A DNA stretch of 64,000 nucleotides from Oceanobacillus profundus (GCF_003515705.1 NZ_QWEH01000014.1:1-64000); one strand, 5' to 3'; positions 45,069 to 54,630 are shown, counted from the first letter of the stretch. The notes: generated from the letters alone by a model not told the origin. A program made the numbers and translations.

Positions 45069-45096
45069 ATTATATATGAAAGCGCATTTATGTAAA
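45069..45096 (-). promoter_or_regulatory. Promoter of the orphan gene with cre-like spacer
   Basis: On the minus strand TTTACA, a 16-base spacer and TATAAT. The spacer holds ATGAAAGCGCATTTAT (plus strand, 45076-45091), one mismatch from the CcpA consensus. Confidence 0.55.
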
Positions 45097-45292
45097 GACA
45101 TTCAAGGAAATTTTTATAGTAATTATGTCTAATTTGTGAAGTAGATAACATAATGTTAAGACCCTATAATGAAAGTACAAAGTGAACTGTCACCAGTTTT
45201 TTTCTTATAGGTACTTGGTACTGTTGTTATTCAAAAAGGCAAACGGTATCATTAGGATTGATTGTTTACTATATTTAGGAGGAATCAATTTC

Positions 45293-46345
45293 GTGGTTAG
45301 ATGTAAACGTTTATTATTTATGTTTTTAGCACTAATGATTTTATTTTTGGCAGCATGTAGTAGTGATAATGAAGAACAAAGTGAAACAGAAAAACAAAGC
45401 AGTGGAAGTATACAAGCTGGGGAAACTGAAGGTACAAAGGCGGAGAAAGTGGAAAAGGAAGTAGAGTCAGTAGATAATACGGAAGAGGTTTCCTTTGAAG
45501 TCAATCAAGTAAAAGAGGCTCCAGAAGATCAAGGAGATTCAGAGGTAAGGCTGGAAGGGGAATTTCAGATCGATAATAAGCTCGTTTCTGTAAAAGGCAT
45601 GACCAATCTATTGCCTGAGTCAAAACTTGTTCTTTCAATTGAATCAGAATATGGATTGTTAGTTGGAGGAATTGATCGAACTGAGGTTAACGAAAATGGA
45701 GAGTTTGAATTGGAATATATTCTTCCAGACGAAGTAGAAGGAATCGTACATATTGAATTGAAATTTGAGCCAGCAAATCAGTATGGGGAGATAAAAAATC
45801 ATTATTTAAACCAACTGGGTGGGAGCTTCGTACAAAACTATGCGAAATCAAATGAAATCTATCAAAAAGTATCCTTCCAACAGTCGGCTACAATAGATGG
45901 TGGTCAACATAATTTTTCGATTACGGAACCAAGCTGGGATTTGCCGGAGGATTATGGAAACCCCAAGGTATGGATAGAGCCAGTAATCGAGAAACAAGAT
46001 GACTATGTTGTAGTAAAAATAAATAGTAACATTATAGAAGATACATTTATTCTGGCAAGAGCAGACATTCCAAATTATATTACATCAGGATTTCAGGGGT
46101 ATAGCTACACGGATCCAGATGGCTCAACAGTTTTATATATTCATGATCCTGAAAAAGACAGTCGAATTAAAAATCTAACCGAGTATGATATTGTTATTAC
46201 AATGGATCCATCCCATCATAATAATGGTCCACATGTCACAGAAGTATATGGAGAGAATGGTCAAAATCTTGCAGGTGATTTCGTTAACGATGAAGATGAA
46301 ACCAAAGTAGTTGAGCAAACGATAACAATCACGGTAGAAGAATAG
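45293..46345 (+). CDS. Large lipoprotein of unknown function
   Basis: A 350-residue predicted lipoprotein. Signal peptide RCKRLLFMFLALMILF with lipobox LAAC is followed by a long Glu/Ser-rich linker (about residues 20-80). Two beta-rich parts then appear: one around EGEFQIDNKLVSVKGMTNLL and LVLSIESEYGLLVGGIDRTE, another around WIEPVIEKQDDYVVVKINSN and DIVITMDPSHHNNGPHVTEV. It looks like a surface-anchored adhesion or sensor protein, but no known family is evident. The GTG start follows AGGAGG by nine bases; a longer frame to 45182 would hide the signal peptide. Confidence 0.7.
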   Translation: MVRCKRLLFMFLALMILFLAACSSDNEEQSETEKQSSGSIQAGETEGTKAEKVEKEVESVDNTEEVSFEVNQVKEAPEDQGDSEVRLEGEFQIDNKLVSVKGMTNLLPESKLVLSIESEYGLLVGGIDRTEVNENGEFELEYILPDEVEGIVHIELKFEPANQYGEIKNHYLNQLGGSFVQNYAKSNEIYQKVSFQQSATIDGGQHNFSITEPSWDLPEDYGNPKVWIEPVIEKQDDYVVVKINSNIIEDTFILARADIPNYITSGFQGYSYTDPDGSTVLYIHDPEKDSRIKNLTEYDIVITMDPSHHNNGPHVTEVYGENGQNLAGDFVNDEDETKVVEQTITITVEE

Positions 46346-46360
46346 AATATATTATAGTTA

Positions 46361-46409
46361 AAAAACACTATCTTAATAGGGGAATTCTCTCTAGTGATAG
46401 TGTTTTTTT
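46361..46409 (+). terminator. Terminator of the lipoprotein gene
   Basis: Arms AAAAACACTATC and GATAGTGTTTTT with a long loop, followed by further Ts. Confidence 0.8.
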
Positions 46410-46531
46410 GGTGGATTGTAATGGATCAAGTGAAAGGGATTAAATGAAGTTATATCAAGTTCTATCGGTTAATGACAAGTGGTTACAGATAACTCTATGA
46501 AAAAAGAGGTAGTTATTTAGGGTGAAAAAAG

Positions 46532-46570
46532 TTTACTAGACTTTTACTAGCATGTAACTTCATTTAGATA
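46532..46570 (+). promoter_or_regulatory. Putative PhoP box (Pho regulon)
   Basis: Hexamers TTTACT (46532), TTTACT (46543), GTAACT (46554) and a weaker TAGATA (46565) repeat every 11 bases. This is the spacing and TT(A/T)ACA-like pattern of Bacillus PhoP-P sites. A TGTAAT (-10 like) follows at 46591. The alkaline phosphatase gene starts at 46621, so induction by phosphate starvation is likely. Confidence 0.65.
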
Positions 46571-46620
46571 TCTTTCCTTTACGCTTAAATTGTAATAAAA
46601 ATTTGAGAGGAGAGTGTAGG

Positions 46621-47958
46621 ATGTTTAAGAAGATTGGTGCTGTTGTACTTAGTACGTCCCTTGTATTGTCTGGATTAAGTATAGGAACGGTAGACGCAAA
46701 ACCGGATGCTGTAGATAGAAAAGGAAAGGGAAATAAGAAGGTAGAGAATGTTATCTTCATGGTTCCAGACGGCTTTAGTGCTGATTATGCAAGTAACTAT
46801 CGCGTGTACAAGGGGGAAGATGCAGTATGGGATGATCATCTAAAAGGAATGTTCACGACACATTCTGCTAACTCTGATATTACCGATTCTGCTGCTGCAG
46901 GTACTGCGATGTCTACAGGTGAAAAAACGAATAATGGTGTCATTGGAATGGATACAGAGGGCAACGAGCTTGAAACAATTTTAGAAGCATCTCAAGAAAA
47001 CGGAAAGGCAACTGGACTTGTAGCAACTTCTACGATTACACATGCTACACCAGCATCATTTGCATCACATGTCGAGGATCGTAATAATGAAACGGAGATT
47101 GCTAGACAAATGCTTGAAAATGAAGTAGATGTTATCCTTGGCGGAGGGAAAAACAATTTCTTACCATTCGATCAAGGCGGAAATCAGGAAAAGCTTAATT
47201 TAATTGAGCAAGCTGAGGAGCAAGGATATGAATTGGTAGAAACACGAAGTCAATTACTAGACAATAAGCAAATTGCACTTAAGAAAGGTGAAAAGCTTTT
47301 AGGCTTATTTGCAGATGATGCACTTGCTCCAGAGCTTCATCGTGCTGAAACAGAAGAACCTAGTCTTGCTGAAATGACTGAATCTGCAATTGATGTTTTG
47401 GAAGAAGACAAAGACGGATTTTTCTTAGTAGTTGAAGGAAGTCAAATTGACTGGGCAGGTCATGCTAATGATGCAGCTTGGGCAATGTCTGATGTCGCTG
47501 CATTTGAAAAGGCAGTTGAAGAAGCAATCGATTTTGCTAAGAAAGATGGAAAGACACAAGTAATTGTTGCAGCTGATCATGATACTGGTGGGATGACAAC
47601 TGGTTCGAATGGTTCAATGGATTTAAATGCTGATCTATTAACAGATGTAACAGCTACAGGTGATTACATGGCAACCCAATTAAACGAAGACCGCTCCAAT
47701 GTAAGTGAAGTTCTGAAAACACATACTGGATTTGAGTTAACAGAAGAAGAAATTAATGAAATTCAACAAGCTGATAATGCGCCGCTTGCTATTAATACGA
47801 TTGTAAGCGACCGTGCAAGCATTGGATGGACAAGTACTAATCATACAGGTGCTGATATTCCAGTCTATGCTTATGGTCCACAAACACATAAATTTGTTGG
47901 GTTCCATGATAATACGGATCTTCCTAAAATTATTGCTGAGGCGATGAAATTGAAGTAA
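46621..47958 (+). CDS. Secreted alkaline phosphatase
   Basis: A 445-residue PhoA/PhoB-type phosphomonoesterase with a Sec signal peptide (cleavage likely after VDAK or nearby, about residue 27). The nucleophile Ser is in ITDSAAAGTAMSTGEKT (about 90). Metal ligands are found in VILGGGKNNFLP, VVEGSQIDWAGHANDAA, VAADHDTGGMTTGS and TNHTGADIPVYAYGP. It scavenges phosphate outside the cell. The ATG follows GAGAGGAGAG; an ATG 18 bases upstream would spoil the signal peptide. Confidence 0.93.
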   Translation: MFKKIGAVVLSTSLVLSGLSIGTVDAKPDAVDRKGKGNKKVENVIFMVPDGFSADYASNYRVYKGEDAVWDDHLKGMFTTHSANSDITDSAAAGTAMSTGEKTNNGVIGMDTEGNELETILEASQENGKATGLVATSTITHATPASFASHVEDRNNETEIARQMLENEVDVILGGGKNNFLPFDQGGNQEKLNLIEQAEEQGYELVETRSQLLDNKQIALKKGEKLLGLFADDALAPELHRAETEEPSLAEMTESAIDVLEEDKDGFFLVVEGSQIDWAGHANDAAWAMSDVAAFEKAVEEAIDFAKKDGKTQVIVAADHDTGGMTTGSNGSMDLNADLLTDVTATGDYMATQLNEDRSNVSEVLKTHTGFELTEEEINEIQQADNAPLAINTIVSDRASIGWTSTNHTGADIPVYAYGPQTHKFVGFHDNTDLPKIIAEAMKLK

Positions 47959-47970
47959 AGAAGGTGAGAG

Positions 47971-48002
47971 AGAAGCGAGGGATATTTCCCTCGCTTCTTT
48001 TT
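47971..48002 (+). terminator. Terminator of the alkaline phosphatase gene
   Basis: Arms AGAAGCGAGGGA and TCCCTCGCTTCT with a short loop, followed by TTTTT. Confidence 0.88.
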
Positions 48003-48135
48003 ATGCATTTTCTTAATAGGTACTCCGTCTTATTCGATTAATAACGTGTCATTTTTGATTATCTTGCCACTAGTAAATGATTTCTTGTCTGAATTTAAAT
48101 ATTCTGCTAAATTAAAGAAGAGAGTAGGTGAATAA

Positions 48136-48225
48136 ATGCACTTCATAAAAGAAACAATCAAAAGCTTTAATACACTTGATCGTTCATCAGGAAACATCGG
48201 CTTTCGTTGTATAAAAGATACATAA
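48136..48225 (+). pseudogene. C-terminal scrap of a formylglycine-generating enzyme
   Basis: A 29-codon frame ends SFNTLDRSSGNIGFRCIKDT-stop. This matches the end of the FGE at 62661 (NTMDSSSGNIGFRCVSDV). The upstream catalytic part is missing, so it is the tail of a second, deleted FGE gene. Confidence 0.7.
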
Positions 48226-48415
48226 TGAAGGTGTAATAGATTTTGGAATAACCTCTTCGGATTGCAAATGCCTGCAAATCTTTACTTGTACAATGGTTTT
48301 ATCATTTTTAGATAGTTTTATTCTTCAATCTCAACATCAGACATAATGGACTCCATATTTCTAGACATATCTTGTACTCTTTGCAGGAATATTTTCTACA
48401 AGTGGTTGTGTTTAA

Positions 48416-48433
48416 TTAGTTAATTTAATTAAT
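48416..48433. promoter_or_regulatory. Operator A, over the ROK-regulator promoter
   Basis: TTAGTTAATTTAATTAAT, a shorter form of the palindrome at 54607 and 54982. It fills the region from the -35 position into the spacer of a promoter whose -10 is a perfect TATAAT (48439-48444). Autorepression is the simplest reading. Confidence 0.6.
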
Positions 48434-48481
48434 CATGTTATAATATATTTACAAGTATCAAGAGATATAGGAGGACTTTTC

Positions 48482-49648
48482 ATGCAGCGGGGCACATTCC
48501 AATTAATGAAATCAGTCAATAAATCAATCATTCTCAATAAAATAAGAACATCGGAACCTATTTCCAGGGCTCAAATAGCTAAGGATACAAAGCTCACCCC
48601 ACCAACGGTAAGCAGTATTGTGAAAGAATTGATCGAACAGGAATTAGTTAGAGAGAGTGATCTCGGCGAATCCAAGGGTGGGCGAAAACCGACGATGCTT
48701 CATATTAATAATAATGCCTTCTATGTTGTTGGCGTAGATGCTGGTCCAGAAACGGTTGAGTGTATTCTTGCTGATTTATCTGGGAAGATCGTTGAACGTG
48801 TTTCTAGTAAGCTAAACATTCCAATTACAAATGGTCAGTTTATCAGTATTTTAAAAGAAAATATACATAAGATTTTACATACATCAAAACCGTATCATGA
48901 TAAAATTCTAGGGATTGGAGTAGCAATGCATGGGGTTGTGGATATAGAAACTGGTACCTCACTTGTAGCACCAAACCTGGATTTAAGAAATATTCCAATC
49001 AAGCAAAAACTTGAGGAAGAATTTAACTTAGTGGTCAACGTTGAAAATGATGCCAGAGCAATGGCACTTGGCGAGTCATGGTTTGGAGGACACGGCGATG
49101 CGGATAGTATGGTTGCTGTAAATATTGGAAGAGGCGTCGGTTCAGGTGTTGTTATTAATGGAAAGCTGTACCACGGCGCTCAGGATATTGCTGGTGAGAT
49201 AGGCCATATGACGATAGATATTAATGGAGAGATTTGTGAATGTGGAAGCCGCGGTTGTTTGCAGACCTTCGCCAGTGGTGTCGCTATTGCTGAGAGAACC
49301 AGAAAAAAGCTAGAGGGGAAATCAGAAACAATTACAGGCGAAGAAGTATACAAATTGGCCGAATCTGGTAATACGGCATATATTGAAATTCTTGAAGAAA
49401 CTGGAATGATTATTGGTATCGGCTTAACAAATTTAATACATCTAATAAACCCAAGGAAAATTGTTCTCGGCGGAGGGGTGATGAAGAGTAAGAAATTCAT
49501 CTTGCCAAAAATTAAGCAAACGATTGAACAGCGTGTACTCAGTCCGGCTGCAAAAGAAACCGAAGTAACAGTAACAAAACTTGGTGAAGATGCAACACTG
49601 TTAGGGGCAGTCTCGCTATTATTGGTGGAATTGTTTGATCCAGTTTGA
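48482..49648 (+). CDS. ROK-family transcriptional repressor (XylR/NagC type)
   Basis: A 388-residue ROK repressor. The N-terminal winged helix reads PISRAQIAKDTKLTPPTVSS and IVKELIEQELVRESDLGES. The sugar-kinase-like domain has VNIGRGVGSGVVINGKLYHG, GEIGHMTIDINGE and the zinc motif CECGSRGCLQTFASG (about 252). It should bind a sugar ligand. Its own promoter, the gal operon and the ABC importer share one palindrome, so it is the likely regulator of 48.4-64 kb. AGGAGG precedes the ATG. Confidence 0.92.
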   Translation: MQRGTFQLMKSVNKSIILNKIRTSEPISRAQIAKDTKLTPPTVSSIVKELIEQELVRESDLGESKGGRKPTMLHINNNAFYVVGVDAGPETVECILADLSGKIVERVSSKLNIPITNGQFISILKENIHKILHTSKPYHDKILGIGVAMHGVVDIETGTSLVAPNLDLRNIPIKQKLEEEFNLVVNVENDARAMALGESWFGGHGDADSMVAVNIGRGVGSGVVINGKLYHGAQDIAGEIGHMTIDINGEICECGSRGCLQTFASGVAIAERTRKKLEGKSETITGEEVYKLAESGNTAYIEILEETGMIIGIGLTNLIHLINPRKIVLGGGVMKSKKFILPKIKQTIEQRVLSPAAKETEVTVTKLGEDATLLGAVSLLLVELFDPV

Positions 49649-49740
49649 TGAAAAAAGAACAAAAGCGCAAGCGCTGGACGTGTCCGTTTAGGTAACTAAG
49701 TTATCCACAGCATTCAAATTTTATAGTTTCCTGGCATTAA

Positions 49741-49787
49741 AAAAGAGGATATTCCTTCGTGTTACACATGGAGAACTATCCTCTTTT
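49741..49787. terminator. Bidirectional terminator between the ROK gene and galM
   Basis: Arms AAAAGAGGATA and TATCCTCTTTT lie between convergent genes. Runs of A on one side and T on the other serve both directions. Confidence 0.8.
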
Positions 49788-49821
49788 ATTAACATTTCTC
49801 AGGGTATCAGTAAGACCCTTG

Positions 49822-50859
49822 TTATCTTACTATGCTGAAAGAAAATACGGTCTGTTTTTTATACTGTTCTCCTGCTTTTAAAATAACTGACGGAAATCCT
49901 GGATAATGCAATGATGCAGGTGACGCTTGGGTTTCAAAGCATACTCCTAAATACTTCTCTGAAAAGCCTTCTTTCAGTTCCATCCCATCTTCGAGCATGT
50001 TCGAGGTATACATAACCATCCCTGGCTGATCTGTTTTTATCATCAGCAAGCGTCCAGACTTCTCATCACTTACAGTAACAGCATTTTCTTTCTTCTTATT
50101 GAAAATAAAATAATGATCATAACCATTTCCAGCAACTGTATTTTGTTCAGACTTGTCATTGAATCCTTCGCGCAATGACCGGCTTTCACGAAAATCAAAG
50201 GAAGTATTGAATACATTCATTAATTTTCCTGTTGGAATAAGTTTCTCATCAAGTTTGACAATTTCTTCACTATCTATCGTTATGTGGTGATGATGAATGG
50301 TGTTTTTCAAGTCTCCACTTAAATTAAAATAAGAATGGTTCGTCAATGTTATTGGAGTGACCTGATCACTGGTTGCAGCATAGTCGATTGTAAATTGGTT
50401 ATCGTTATTCAAAATATAGGTAACAGTTACATCTAAATTGCCAGGATATCCTCCATCACCATCTAAACTTTTGTGAGTCAGCTTCAACCCGACTGTGTCA
50501 CTTGTTTGAAAAGGATCAACATTCCAGATTACCTGATGGAAACCTGACGCACCTCCGTGAAGATGATTATCCCCATCATTGTGATCTAAACTATAGGTTT
50601 TACCATTAAGCACAAACTCCCCACCTTGAATTCTTCCAGCAACACGACCGATTAAAGCACCGAAATAATTCGGGTTCGTTTCATAGTCTGCATAATTTTT
50701 AAATCCAATTACGACATTTTCCAGTTTTCCATTTCGATTGGGAACAAGCATTTCTGTAATGATTCCGCCAAAATTTATTACACTGACAGACATTCCTTGT
50801 TCATTTACTAGTGTGTATTCTTTCCATTTTCCTAAAATATCAGTTGTTTCAACTTTCAT
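49822..50859 (-). CDS. galM: Galactose mutarotase (aldose 1-epimerase)
   Basis: A 345-residue beta-sandwich enzyme interconverting alpha- and beta-galactose. Catalytic His residues lie in DNHLHGGASGFHQVIW and LTNHSYFNLSGD. The catalytic Glu is near KEGFSEKYLGVCFETQASP. It is the last gene of galK-E-T-M and starts with a one-base overlap (TAATG) with galT. A terminator follows. Confidence 0.93.
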   Translation of the reverse strand: MKVETTDILGKWKEYTLVNEQGMSVSVINFGGIITEMLVPNRNGKLENVVIGFKNYADYETNPNYFGALIGRVAGRIQGGEFVLNGKTYSLDHNDGDNHLHGGASGFHQVIWNVDPFQTSDTVGLKLTHKSLDGDGGYPGNLDVTVTYILNNDNQFTIDYAATSDQVTPITLTNHSYFNLSGDLKNTIHHHHITIDSEEIVKLDEKLIPTGKLMNVFNTSFDFRESRSLREGFNDKSEQNTVAGNGYDHYFIFNKKKENAVTVSDEKSGRLLMIKTDQPGMVMYTSNMLEDGMELKEGFSEKYLGVCFETQASPASLHYPGFPSVILKAGEQYKKQTVFSFSIVR

Positions 50860-52349
50860 TATTGTGCCACCTGCTTATTTAATGTATGGATAAATCTTTC
50901 AAATGCTCGCCGTTCCTTGAAAACACCGGCATCTTCCAGAACTTTGGCAAATTTTTTGCCAAGCTCTTTCTTTAAAATTTCATCAGCCATCCTAGAATCG
51001 AGAATCTCACCGTACTCACTTTGGATTTGATCAGCCCATTCCAGGTGATATGCAGCTACATCACTGGATTTTCCAATTAAAAACTGCCTGATTTCAGCCA
51101 GTTCCATCTCCAATCTTGCTGGCAAAACGGCGAGCCCCATAACTTCAATCAGCCCGATATTTTCTTTTTTTATATGATGCACATCTGCATGTGGGTGAAA
51201 AATCCCCAGTGGATGTTCAGCAGATGTACGGTTGTTTCGTAATACAAGATCAAGCTCATATACGTCTTCGCGAGAACGAGCAATTGGTGTAATCGTGTTG
51301 TGAGGTGTATCACCAGTAAATGCTTTCACGTCTGCAAGTTCGTCGGAATAACTTTTCCAGATTTGTAAAATATGATTAGCAGCGTCAAGCAGTAAATCCT
51401 TGTTAGAACTATTCAGACGGATAACGGATAAAGGCCATTTCAATACAGAAGCAGAAACATTATCAAACTTTTCCAGGATAAATTCAAAAGCACTCGCTGC
51501 ATTCGTCATTGGAAAATCATAGCGTCCCGCCTGATAGTGATCATGACTTAATATGGAACCTCCAACAATCGGTAAATCTGCATTTGATCCAATGAAGTAA
51601 TGGGGAAATATTTCTGTAAAAGTTAATAGGCGTTCAAAAGCTTTCCTATCAATTTTCATGTCCCGGTGTTCTTCTGAAAGCAAAATACTGTGCTCATTAT
51701 AATAAACATATGGAGAGTACTGTAGGTACCAATTTTCTCCTAGCAGTGGAACGCGAATGACACGATGATTCGCACGTGCGGGATGCCCTGTTCTACCAGT
51801 ATATCCTTCATTATCCACACATAATAGACATTTTGGATAATCCAGCTTTTGTTTCATTTCACGTTCTCGTTTGATTTGCACGGGGTCTTTTTCAGGTTTG
51901 GACAGGTTAATCGTGATGTCTAGTTCGCCGTATGCTGTGTCCGATTTGAAGTGAATGTTTTTTTCAATCCGATTCATCTGAATGTAGTTGCTGTTTTTGC
52001 TCAAGTTATAAAAATAATCGGTTGCAGCTTTCGGTGACTGTTCATATTTTTCATTAAAAGCAGCATGAATAACAGATGGACGAGCTACAAAGCAGTTCAT
52101 TATATTAGCTGTGAGAATCTCTTTATCGTCGAATACGTCCTCGATTACTTCATGTTCAATAGCATATTCGATTATTTTTTCAAGCATGTCGGGAATCGAT
52201 TTATCTGTGACACAATCAGGCTCTTCAGGAAAAGTCTCCAAATTTAATAGATTCATGACTTGGTTGCGAACATAAATATTATCTGCCTGTTCAATTAGTT
52301 CTGCTTTAATTGCTTGTTGAATAAGTCCATTAACATACTGAAAAATCAC
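50859..52349 (-). CDS. galT: Galactose-1-phosphate uridylyltransferase, Firmicutes (class II) type
   Basis: A 496-residue GalT2-type enzyme (UDP-glucose + Gal-1-P to UDP-galactose + Glc-1-P), longer than the E. coli type. Landmarks are GYTGRTGHPARANHRVIRVP, GGSILSHDHYQAGRYDFPM (nucleophilic His region) and HPHADVHHIKKENIGLIE. The GTG start at 52349 overlaps the galE stop (GTGA) and follows AAAGGACG. A longer frame to 52400 would run deep into galE and is rejected. Confidence 0.93.
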   Translation of the reverse strand: MIFQYVNGLIQQAIKAELIEQADNIYVRNQVMNLLNLETFPEEPDCVTDKSIPDMLEKIIEYAIEHEVIEDVFDDKEILTANIMNCFVARPSVIHAAFNEKYEQSPKAATDYFYNLSKNSNYIQMNRIEKNIHFKSDTAYGELDITINLSKPEKDPVQIKREREMKQKLDYPKCLLCVDNEGYTGRTGHPARANHRVIRVPLLGENWYLQYSPYVYYNEHSILLSEEHRDMKIDRKAFERLLTFTEIFPHYFIGSNADLPIVGGSILSHDHYQAGRYDFPMTNAASAFEFILEKFDNVSASVLKWPLSVIRLNSSNKDLLLDAANHILQIWKSYSDELADVKAFTGDTPHNTITPIARSREDVYELDLVLRNNRTSAEHPLGIFHPHADVHHIKKENIGLIEVMGLAVLPARLEMELAEIRQFLIGKSSDVAAYHLEWADQIQSEYGEILDSRMADEILKKELGKKFAKVLEDAGVFKERRAFERFIHTLNKQVAQ

Positions 52350-53347
52350 TTCTTCACGTCCTTTCCATATCCATTCGGATGAGATGTATGCCAGTTCCAT
52401 GCATCCTTGATAATTTGTTTGATAGAAGTGCGTCTCGGTTCCCAGCCAAGCATACTTTTGGCTTTATTTGAACTGGCAACCAGTATGCTTGGATCACCTG
52501 CACGTCTCCTTCCTGACTTTGCATATATTTCCTTACGGGTTACTTCACGTGCAGTATCAATCATTTCTTTTACAGAAAAGCCTTGGTTGCTTCCGAGATT
52601 GAAAACATCACTTTTACCGCCAAGCTTTAGATAATCAAGTGCTAGTAGATGTGCTTCAATAAGATCCTCCACATGAACATAATCACGTATACATGTTCCG
52701 TCCGGTGTATCATAATCCTCACCGAAGATCGTTATATAATCGCGCTGACCAAGTGCTGTCTGTATAATGATTGGAACAAGATGTGTTTCCGGGCGATGGT
52801 CTTCACCAATTTCACCTGAGTGCCGGGCGCCAGCAACATTAAAGTAACGCAAGGATACATACTTAATTCCATGTGCTCGCTCTGTCCACTTCATCAGCTT
52901 TTCCATTGTTAATTTTGTTTCGCCGTACGTGCTGGTTGGCTTTGTCGGTATTGTCTCCGTAATTGGAACGGATTCGGGCTCTCCATAAGTTGCGGCAGTG
53001 GAGGAGAAGACAATAGTCTTCACCTCATGCTCGACCATAGTCTTTAGCAATACTTGAGTTCCATAAACATTGTTGTCAAAATAGTGGAGTGGTTTTTCCA
53101 TTGACTCCCCAACAAGGGAGCTTGCAGCAAAATGGATAACAGCCTCAATGCTTTCTTTGGTAAAAACGTCTTGAAGGAAAGCTGCATTCCGAATGTCGCC
53201 TTGATAAAACTGTGCGCTTGGATGGACGGCTTCCTGATGTCCTGTTTGCAGATTATCAATGACAACGACATCTTCCCCTCGATCAATCAATTGATAAACG
53301 GCATGTGACCCAATGTAACCAGCACCGCCTAAAACTAATACACTCAT
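52346..53347 (-). CDS. galE: UDP-glucose 4-epimerase
   Basis: A 333-residue extended short-chain dehydrogenase. It shows the NAD motif VLVLGGAGYIGSHAVYQLID, FSSTAATYGEPESVPITE, the catalytic STYGETKLTMEK (Y-x3-K) and LRYFNVAGA. It interconverts UDP-galactose and UDP-glucose. Start and stop overlap galK and galT by four bases each, so the operon is translationally coupled. Confidence 0.95.
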   Translation of the reverse strand: MSVLVLGGAGYIGSHAVYQLIDRGEDVVVIDNLQTGHQEAVHPSAQFYQGDIRNAAFLQDVFTKESIEAVIHFAASSLVGESMEKPLHYFDNNVYGTQVLLKTMVEHEVKTIVFSSTAATYGEPESVPITETIPTKPTSTYGETKLTMEKLMKWTERAHGIKYVSLRYFNVAGARHSGEIGEDHRPETHLVPIIIQTALGQRDYITIFGEDYDTPDGTCIRDYVHVEDLIEAHLLALDYLKLGGKSDVFNLGSNQGFSVKEMIDTAREVTRKEIYAKSGRRRAGDPSILVASSNKAKSMLGWEPRRTSIKQIIKDAWNWHTSHPNGYGKDVKK

Positions 53348-54528
53348 TTTAACGCTCCTTCTGTGACTTCTTTTGCTCCATCGCAGATTTCTGCCATATA
53401 GAAAGTTGGTGCATAGCCAATTTTTTCAGTGTAGACTGCGCTTACAATATTCTTGAACTTCTCCACTTCCTCACGCGCTACAATTGCAATCGCACAGCCG
53501 CCAAATCCTGCACCTGTCATACGTGCACCAAGGACCCCGGGCTGATTCCAAGCAGCTTCGACAATCGTGTCAAGCTCAATTCCTGAAACCTCATAGTTAT
53601 CTCTTAATGAGATATGGGAGGCGTTCATGAGTTTTCCAAATGCAATAAGGTCATTTTGCTTTAACCTTTCAAGGGCTTCTATTGTTCTGGCATTCTCGTA
53701 AACAATATGTCTCGCACGTTTCCGGTTTACTTCATTTTTAATGAACCGTTGATTGTTCTCAAAAGCATCAATTGTTACATTTCCAAGTGTTTGAATAGGC
53801 AGTACAGTCTGTAAATCAGAGAGTGCTGCTTCACACTGTGTCCGGCGTTCATTATATTTAGATCCTGCTAATGTCCGTTGTTTATTCGTGTTCATGATGA
53901 TGATAACATGATCCCCTAAAATGAGTGGTGCACATTGGTAGTTCAATGTTTGGCAGTTTAAGAGAATCGCATGATCCTGCTTTCCCATGCCAATCGCGAA
54001 CTGATCCATAATTCCACTATTAACACCAATATAATTATTTTCCACTTTCTGTCCAATGCGAATCAAATCAATCCGGTCAATATTCAGTTCAAACAAACCT
54101 TCTAATAAGACACCCATGGCCATTTCAATTGATGCAGAAGAAGACAGCCCTGCACTATTTGGGATGTTTCCATAAAATAAAACATCAATACCATGGTCGA
54201 ATTGATATCCTGCTTTCTGCAGATAAAGAATCATACCCTTTGGATAATTCGCCCATTCATGTACTTTCTGATAAATTAAATCATCCAGATCACATTCCAT
54301 TATCCCTGCATCAGGGAAATTCACGGAGTAAAAGCGTAACTTTCGATCCTGACGCTTTAGGCCAAGCGCATATGTTCCGAAAGAAATTGAAGCTGGCAGC
54401 ACATGTCCGCCATTATAATCCGTATGTTCGCCGATTAGGTTGATTCTTCCTGGGGCGAAGAAGGGTCTTGGTGTTTGGAAAGTGCTGAATTTATCCTGGA
54501 ATTCTTTTGTTAGTTTCCTTATATTCAT
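53344..54528 (-). CDS. galK: Galactokinase
   Basis: A 394-residue GHMP kinase. The galactose-binding signature is GRINLIGEHTDYNGGHVLPA, the ATP loop NIPNSAGLSSSASIEMAMG and the C-terminal motif ARMTGAGFGGCAIAIV. It makes galactose-1-phosphate. First gene of the gal operon; the ATG follows AGGAGG (on the minus strand). Operator B lies 79 bases upstream. Confidence 0.95.
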   Translation of the reverse strand: MNIRKLTKEFQDKFSTFQTPRPFFAPGRINLIGEHTDYNGGHVLPASISFGTYALGLKRQDRKLRFYSVNFPDAGIMECDLDDLIYQKVHEWANYPKGMILYLQKAGYQFDHGIDVLFYGNIPNSAGLSSSASIEMAMGVLLEGLFELNIDRIDLIRIGQKVENNYIGVNSGIMDQFAIGMGKQDHAILLNCQTLNYQCAPLILGDHVIIIMNTNKQRTLAGSKYNERRTQCEAALSDLQTVLPIQTLGNVTIDAFENNQRFIKNEVNRKRARHIVYENARTIEALERLKQNDLIAFGKLMNASHISLRDNYEVSGIELDTIVEAAWNQPGVLGARMTGAGFGGCAIAIVAREEVEKFKNIVSAVYTEKIGYAPTFYMAEICDGAKEVTEGALK

Positions 54529-54606
54529 AATAACCTCCTGTAGTATCGTGGTCTTTAAAAAAGAGATAAGTACTTAAGATATTGCAATTATAATAAGAAT
54601 GTATAA

Positions 54607-54630
54607 TAGTTAATTAATTTAATTAAGTTA
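54607..54630. promoter_or_regulatory. Operator B, gal operon promoter
   Basis: Contains AGTTAATTAATTTAATTAA, shared base for base with operator C. On the minus strand it spans a promoter with TTAACT (54631-54626), a 17-base spacer and TATTAT (54608-54603), so a bound repressor would block galK transcription. Confidence 0.65.

Noticed and set aside
49660-49700. GCGCAAGCGCTGGACGTGTC stretch after the ROK gene as a Bacillus-type BOX/bcr repeat
   Set aside because: It is only a short partial resemblance to such repeats and no second copy exists in the window.
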